Origin: Oscillospiraceae bacterium
GTDB taxonomy: Bacteria > Bacillota > Clostridia > Oscillospirales > Acutalibacteraceae
Direction: 5' to 3'
Assembly (NCBI GenBank): GCA_902762875.1
Contig: CACWPS010000014.1
Span: forward strand, 1-34,766
Length of the DNA stretch: 34,766 nt
Part shown: positions 30,849-34,766 of the stretch, one piece after another
Layout: each line of letters opens with the position of its first letter
Numbering within the stretch: the stretch's first letter is position 1
Translations under genes and position numbers: made by a program
The notes under the pieces: model-generated
Databases searched by the model: none
What the model saw: the letters and a program-made list of their open reading frames with translations, nothing else
What the model was told of the DNA's origin: nothing

Positions 30849-31724
30849 TTATATTCCCTCCAAATCAAATGGGGGGATATATTTTTTATCCGAGCTTTCA
30901 CGCTCTTGGATATACACATTTTCAAAATCAGAATTGCAAATATAATCTAAAACCTTTTCGTACTCCCGCTTTGTGACAGGGCGGTTAATTATCGGCATAT
31001 CTAAGGCCTTCCCGCAGGGGGTATACTGGCTCATAATGCTGAAATAGGCATTAGGTGTGTTTTCCCTTACCCAATCGAAAACCCTTATTGCCTCATTGGT
31101 CCCTTGAGGGAGCAAAAGATGCCTTACGATAAGACCCTTTTGCATAATTCCGTCCCTAAATTCGCAAACAGGCTGACCAAGGTAGGCTTCCTTTATCGCC
31201 GATACGGCATATTGGGGATAGTCGGGTGCGCCCGAATAAGCTTTGGCACGGTCAATAGAGAGATACTTTAAGTCCATAAGAAAAATATCAACATAACCCT
31301 TAAGCGCCCTTATTTGCTCCACGGTATCGTACCCGCCCGAGTTGTAAACTATAGGTACTTGAGGCTTATAAATATCAAGGGCACGGATTATTGCGGGGAC
31401 AAATTGGGTGGGGGTTACAAGGTTTATGTTGTGGGCCCCTTTTTCTTCAAGCCCCTTAAAAATATCCGCTAATCTTTGATAAGTTATAACCTTTCCGAAT
31501 CCGCCGTGGGAAATATCATAATTCTGGCAAAACACGCAGTCAAGGGTACAACCGCTGAAAAATACCGTACCCGAGCCCTTTTTACCGCTGATACTCGGCT
31601 CTTCCCAAAAATGCAAAGCAGCCCTTGCCACCTTGGGTGACAAAGGCATTTTGCAAAAACCGTTTAAATTTTCATCATTAGTGCGCTCGGCATTACACCG
31701 TCTCGGGCACAGACTGCATTTCAT
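30849..31724 (-). CDS. radical SAM protein, PflA-like
   Basis: A 291-residue radical SAM protein. The [4Fe-4S] motif is SGCTLDCVFCQNYDIS (Cys59, Cys63, Cys66; CX3CX2C). The N-terminus has a second cysteine set (Cys3, Cys6, Cys10, Cys24) as in the PflA-related activase-like group. Downstream segments LVTPTQFVPAIIRAL, NSGGYDTVE and LMDLKYL are typical of that group. The substrate is unknown; no glycyl-radical enzyme partner lies in this window. Its start overlaps the end of the exonuclease gene by 32 bp, so it is the third gene of the typA operon. Confidence 0.88.
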   Translation of the reverse strand: MKCSLCPRRCNAERTNDENLNGFCKMPLSPKVARAALHFWEEPSISGKKGSGTVFFSGCTLDCVFCQNYDISHGGFGKVITYQRLADIFKGLEEKGAHNINLVTPTQFVPAIIRALDIYKPQVPIVYNSGGYDTVEQIRALKGYVDIFLMDLKYLSIDRAKAYSGAPDYPQYAVSAIKEAYLGQPVCEFRDGIMQKGLIVRHLLLPQGTNEAIRVFDWVRENTPNAYFSIMSQYTPCGKALDMPIINRPVTKREYEKVLDYICNSDFENVYIQERESSDKKYIPPFDLEGI

Positions 31725-32589
31725 CTTGGTTCTTCTCCGTCTTAGGCTTTAATTCGGTTATCCTTTTGCGGACGATTAAATCATCATAGGTCTTTTTAAA
31801 GGATACCCTGCCGCAAAAGCGCCGTTCGCATTTTTTACATTCAAATTTCGCCGTAAACCAGCGGTTGCGGTAGCGCCATTTGGTAATGCGCTTTGCCTTT
31901 TCGCCGCATTTATCACAGCAAAAGCGCAAATCGCTCCTGTTAATCCGCTCGTCATTTATATCCGAAATATTATAGGGTTTAAAGCGCAGTCTTTTGTAAA
32001 ATTCGGGGTCGGCGGTATCCCGTATAAGGGCAGAAAAGCGCTCCTCATTATAGCATTTTTGAAGTAATGCTACAGAAAGCAGGCTGTCATCCTTGGCGGT
32101 GTGAAGCTCCAAACCGTCGGTCTTAACGCCTAAAAGCTCAGCCGCACCGCTTAAGGAAATCTGATTTTTATCCTCATAGCCCCCAAGCCTTAGCTCCCCT
32201 TGCACAAACTTCTGCAAATCAAGGTATTTTTCGATTGCAAACTTCCTGCCCCCGAGCAGACACTCCTCGTTTTCCTTTATGGAATAAAGGTCGGAATCGC
32301 TCCAGGTCATGGTGACGGTGTCTTCCCCCGCCCAAGCATTATAGCGTTCAACCGCAGTATCAAAGGGAACGCCTGCCAGCATCATTTGGGTGGTGATTCC
32401 CGTAAGCTTTGAAAACCTGCCCGTAACCTTTTTTGAAATTTCCGATTTAACCGTTTCCTCAAAGGTGTCGGTAATATTAAAATTTTCGTCCAGCTTTACC
32501 GCACCTATCTGCAAAATTTGATTGATAAACTTCTTTTCCTTTGTGAAATAGGCGCTGTCCCATTCCAAATCGAGAATAATATAGTTCAT
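31693..32589 (-). CDS. DEDDh 3'-5' exonuclease with C-terminal zinc finger
   Basis: A 298-residue protein. Residues 1-185 are a DnaQ-like exonuclease: Asp7 and Glu9 (IILDLEWD), the second-motif Asp98/Asp100 (TWSDSD) and His163 with Asp167/168 (LHTAKDDSLL), so the DEDDh set appears complete. It resembles the KapD/inhibitor-of-KinA exonuclease group. Residues about 221-262 form a treble-clef or ribbon-like finger (Cys224, Cys225, Cys228, Cys251, Cys254, Cys259), rich in Arg and Lys, probably for nucleic acid binding. The start shares one base with the typA stop (TAATG). Confidence 0.85.
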   Translation of the reverse strand: MNYIILDLEWDSAYFTKEKKFINQILQIGAVKLDENFNITDTFEETVKSEISKKVTGRFSKLTGITTQMMLAGVPFDTAVERYNAWAGEDTVTMTWSDSDLYSIKENEECLLGGRKFAIEKYLDLQKFVQGELRLGGYEDKNQISLSGAAELLGVKTDGLELHTAKDDSLLSVALLQKCYNEERFSALIRDTADPEFYKRLRFKPYNISDINDERINRSDLRFCCDKCGEKAKRITKWRYRNRWFTAKFECKKCERRFCGRVSFKKTYDDLIVRKRITELKPKTEKNQDEMQSVPETV

Positions 32590-34412
32590 TATTTACGTCT
32601 CGACTCCGCTTTCATACGCTCTTCCTTGTTAAGAATACGCTTGCGAAGTCTTATATTATTAGGTGTAACCTCAACAAGCTCGTCCTCTTTAATAAATTCA
32701 AGGGACTGCTCAAGGGAAAGCTTTGTAGGGGGAACGAGGCGCAGAGCGTCATCCGAGCCTGAAGCGCGGGTGTTGGTCATCTGCTTTTTCTTGCAGACAT
32801 TGCACACAATATCCTCATTCTTCGGGTTTTCGCCCACAATCATACCCTCGTAAACGGGCACACCCGCACCTATAAACAGCCTGCCTCGGCTTTGGGTGTT
32901 AAAGAGCCCGTAGCCGGTGGCCTCCCCCGTTTCGTGGGCGATAATAGAGCCTGTGGAGCGCTGTTCAATATCTCCCTTGTAGGGTTGGTAGCTGTCAAAA
33001 ACATGGTTCATAATGCCGTTGCCGTTAGTATCGGTAAGGAACTGGGAGCGGTATCCTAGAAGTCCCCTTGCGGGTATTAAAAACTCAAGGTGGGAAACCC
33101 CCCCCTCACGGGTGCCCATATTCTTAATTTCCGCCTTGCGAGTACCCAGTCTCTCCATAACAGAGCCCACATACTCCTCGGGCACCTCCACCATCAAAAG
33201 CTCGATAGGCTCTAACCTTTCGCCGTTCTCCCCCTGCTTATAAATAACCTCGGGGGGTGATACCTGAAACTCATAGCCCTGACGGCGCATTGTTTCAATA
33301 AGGATTGAAAGGTGAAGCTCCCCTCTGCCCGAAACCTTAAAGGTATCTGCGGAATCGGTTTCCTCTACCCTTAAGCTAACATTGGTCATAACCTCTTTAA
33401 AAAGGCGGTCCCGAAGATTGCGGGAGGTTACAAACTTGCCGTCCTTGCCCGCAAAGGGTGAATTATTTACCATAAAGTTCATAGCTAAAGTAGGCTCGTC
33501 TATCTTTACAAAGGGCAGGGGCTCTACACAGTCGGGGGCACAGGCGGTCTCGCCTATCTCAAGCTCGGAAATACCCGCAACCTGAATAATATCGCCGACA
33601 CAGGCGCTTTCCTCCTCTGTGCGCTTAAGCCCCCTGTACATAAAGAGCTTTGCAATTTTAACATTAGAGGTTGTGCCGTCCTTGTGGCAGAGAGCTACCG
33701 TTTGGCCTACCTTAACAGTACCTCTTATGACCCTGCCTACGCCGATTCTGCCCAAATAATCGTCATACTCAATATTTGTGAAAAGAATCTGTGTAGGTCC
33801 TTCAACATCACCCTCGGGGGGAGCGATTTCCTTTACAATCTCGTCAAACAGGGGCTTCATATCTGTGCCCGCAGTCTCGGGTGAATAGGTGGCGTAGCCG
33901 TCCCTGCCCGAGGCGAAGATAACGGGGAACTCAATCTGCTCCTCATCTGCGCCAAGCTCAATAAACAGGTCTAACACCTCGTCCACAACCTCGTGGGGAC
34001 GAGCCATGGGGCGGTCAATTTTATTCACCACAACAACCGCCTTCTTGCCTAAAGCCAGCGCCTTTTTAAGCACAAATCTCGTCTGGGGCATACAGCCCTC
34101 AAAGGCATCAACAAGCAGAAGAACCCCGTCCACCATCTGCAAAATTCGCTCAACCTCACCGCCGAAATCGGCGTGACCGGGAGTGTCTACAATATTAATC
34201 CTTACGCCGTTATACATAACGCTTGTATTCTTTGAAAGAATAGTAATTCCCCGCTCCCTTTCAAGGTCGTTGGAGTCCATTACACGCTCGTTTACGGTCT
34301 CATTGGCACGGAATGTACCGCTCTGCTTTAAAAGCTGGTCTACAAGGGTGGTTTTACCGTGGTCTACATGGGCGATAATCGCAATATTTCTTAAATTTTC
34401 TATCTTAGCCAT
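32589..34412 (-). CDS. typA: translational GTPase TypA/BipA
   Basis: A 607-residue ribosome-binding GTPase, full family length. G1 AHVDHGKT (14-21), the RERGITI switch, G3 [12 protein letters not shown] and G4 VVVNKIDRP are present, followed by EF-G-like domains and the BipA-specific C-terminal domain ([26 protein letters not shown]). I chose ATG at 34412, with GGAG 6-7 nt upstream; a longer frame to 34478 runs through the leader hairpins. It helps 50S assembly and growth under stress or cold. First gene of a three-gene operon with a strong promoter and a long structured leader. Confidence 0.96.
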   Translation of the reverse strand: MAKIENLRNIAIIAHVDHGKTTLVDQLLKQSGTFRANETVNERVMDSNDLERERGITILSKNTSVMYNGVRINIVDTPGHADFGGEVERILQMVDGVLLLVDAFEGCMPQTRFVLKKALALGKKAVVVVNKIDRPMARPHEVVDEVLDLFIELGADEEQIEFPVIFASGRDGYATYSPETAGTDMKPLFDEIVKEIAPPEGDVEGPTQILFTNIEYDDYLGRIGVGRVIRGTVKVGQTVALCHKDGTTSNVKIAKLFMYRGLKRTEEESACVGDIIQVAGISELEIGETACAPDCVEPLPFVKIDEPTLAMNFMVNNSPFAGKDGKFVTSRNLRDRLFKEVMTNVSLRVEETDSADTFKVSGRGELHLSILIETMRRQGYEFQVSPPEVIYKQGENGERLEPIELLMVEVPEEYVGSVMERLGTRKAEIKNMGTREGGVSHLEFLIPARGLLGYRSQFLTDTNGNGIMNHVFDSYQPYKGDIEQRSTGSIIAHETGEATGYGLFNTQSRGRLFIGAGVPVYEGMIVGENPKNEDIVCNVCKKKQMTNTRASGSDDALRLVPPTKLSLEQSLEFIKEDELVEVTPNNIRLRKRILNKEERMKAESRRK

Positions 34413-34499
34413 ATTAATCTCCGTTCTGCCGCTAAAGTGCAAGCAAAAATAGGTTATGAAATCTCCGGATAGCGGCAAATGGAGATTAAACCGGCATGT

Positions 34500-34600
34500 T
34501 ACGCGGTTGCCTTTTATGCAATAAAAGGCGAGCGGAACGCCGTCCCTATATTGTTTATAGCGTGATTTTTCACGCTATTACCTCTTTTTACTTCTTCCAA
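34500..34600 (-). promoter_or_regulatory. structured 5' leader of typA
   Basis: The roughly 190-nt untranslated leader contains two perfect hairpins: TAGCGTGA/TCACGCTA with a 4-nt loop (34558-34577) and GCCTTTTAT/ATAAAAGGC with a 3-nt loop (34509-34529), plus a GGCG/CGCC pair between them. No T-tract follows either, so they are not ordinary terminators. Their role is unknown; control of typA translation by temperature or by a protein would be guesses. Confidence 0.6.
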
Positions 34601-34607
34601 ATAAATT

Positions 34608-34636
34608 ATTATAATATACAATGACCTTTTTGTCAA
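34608..34636 (-). promoter_or_regulatory. typA promoter
   Basis: Minus strand TTGACA (34631-34636), 17-nt spacer, TATAAT (34608-34613), a full consensus match. Confidence 0.9.
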
Positions 34637-34684
34637 CCGCTCTTCCCTTCTTATTGATGTCCCGCTCTGTAGGATTACAATAGA

Positions 34685-34736
34685 TGTGTTACAGAAACCA
34701 AAAAAATAGTGACGAATGGAAAATCCTGTGTTACAG
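34685..34736. repeat. pair of 10-bp direct repeats upstream of the typA promoter
   Basis: TGTGTTACAG occurs at 34685-34694 and 34727-34736, 42 bp apart start to start, about four helical turns. They lie 48-100 bp upstream of the typA -35 on the minus strand. The window ends with ACAGGAGG on the plus strand, which may be the RBS of a gene beyond it. Confidence 0.45.
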
Positions 34737-34766
34737 TTAAGTTGCCGAGACAAAACAGACAGGAGG

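Overview
This window looks like the chromosome of an anaerobic Gram-positive bacterium, most likely Bacillota class Clostridia, probably of the gut Oscillospirales type. The support is gene content and gene order: rpmH-rnpA-yidD-yidC-jag, SRP RNA-dnaX-ebfC-recR, a YtrA-type GntR/ABC operon, a GH25 lysozyme, a G5/M23 peptidase, an oxygen-scavenging flavo-diiron protein with fused rubredoxin, and TTGACA/TATAAT promoters. The genus is not resolved from sequence alone. No prophage, CRISPR array or plasmid function is visible, so most genes are housekeeping.

Layout. Positions 1-3200 (minus strand): tRNA-fMet, then the operon rpmG-secE-nusG-rplK-rplA, read from a strong promoter whose -10 lies between the arms of a perfect 12-bp inverted repeat. 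SecE carries an unusual N-terminal multi-membrane-span domain. Positions 3200-9300 (minus): yycJ-like hydrolase/rlmH, murA, and the rpmH-rnpA-yidD-yidC-jag membrane-insertion cluster. Positions 9500-16000: manA, a divergent esterase, and a minus-strand operon of a GlmU-C-like beta-helix protein, Nudix hydrolase, two related zinc-ribbon membrane proteins, galU and a HAD phosphatase, pointing to sugar-nucleotide and envelope metabolism. Positions 16000-20000 (plus): small SRP RNA, dnaX, ebfC, recR, a DUF896 protein and a D-2-hydroxyacid dehydrogenase. Positions 20000-21120 (minus): rplJ-rplL with a complete L10-type attenuator leader, separated from both rplKA and rpoBC. Positions 21120-28530: a CPA2 antiporter, an autoregulated-looking ytrA-ABC-permease-lysozyme operon, and a convergent M23 peptidase. 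Positions 28700-30500: the flavo-diiron protein. Positions 30800-34600 (minus): typA, a zinc-finger exonuclease and a PflA-like radical SAM protein, read from a strong promoter with a structured leader.

The most notable non-gene signal is a set of five GC-rich palindromic intergenic repeats (near 4480, 6264, 9328, 27128 and 30534). Two of them share terminal inverted repeats beginning GGTTCT and are flanked by 8-bp direct repeats (perfect in one, 7 of 8 in the other), as expected for transposed MITEs. Both sit in the T-tract of an intrinsic terminator. The clearest gene lesion is a perfect 31-bp tandem duplication in the lysozyme gene that shifts the frame and removes its distal SH3 repeats. 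I did not see a wholly new multi-gene system. The best candidates for undescribed biology are the terminator-associated MITE family, the palindrome in the rpmG-secE-nusG promoter, the SecE fusion and the paired zinc-ribbon membrane proteins.
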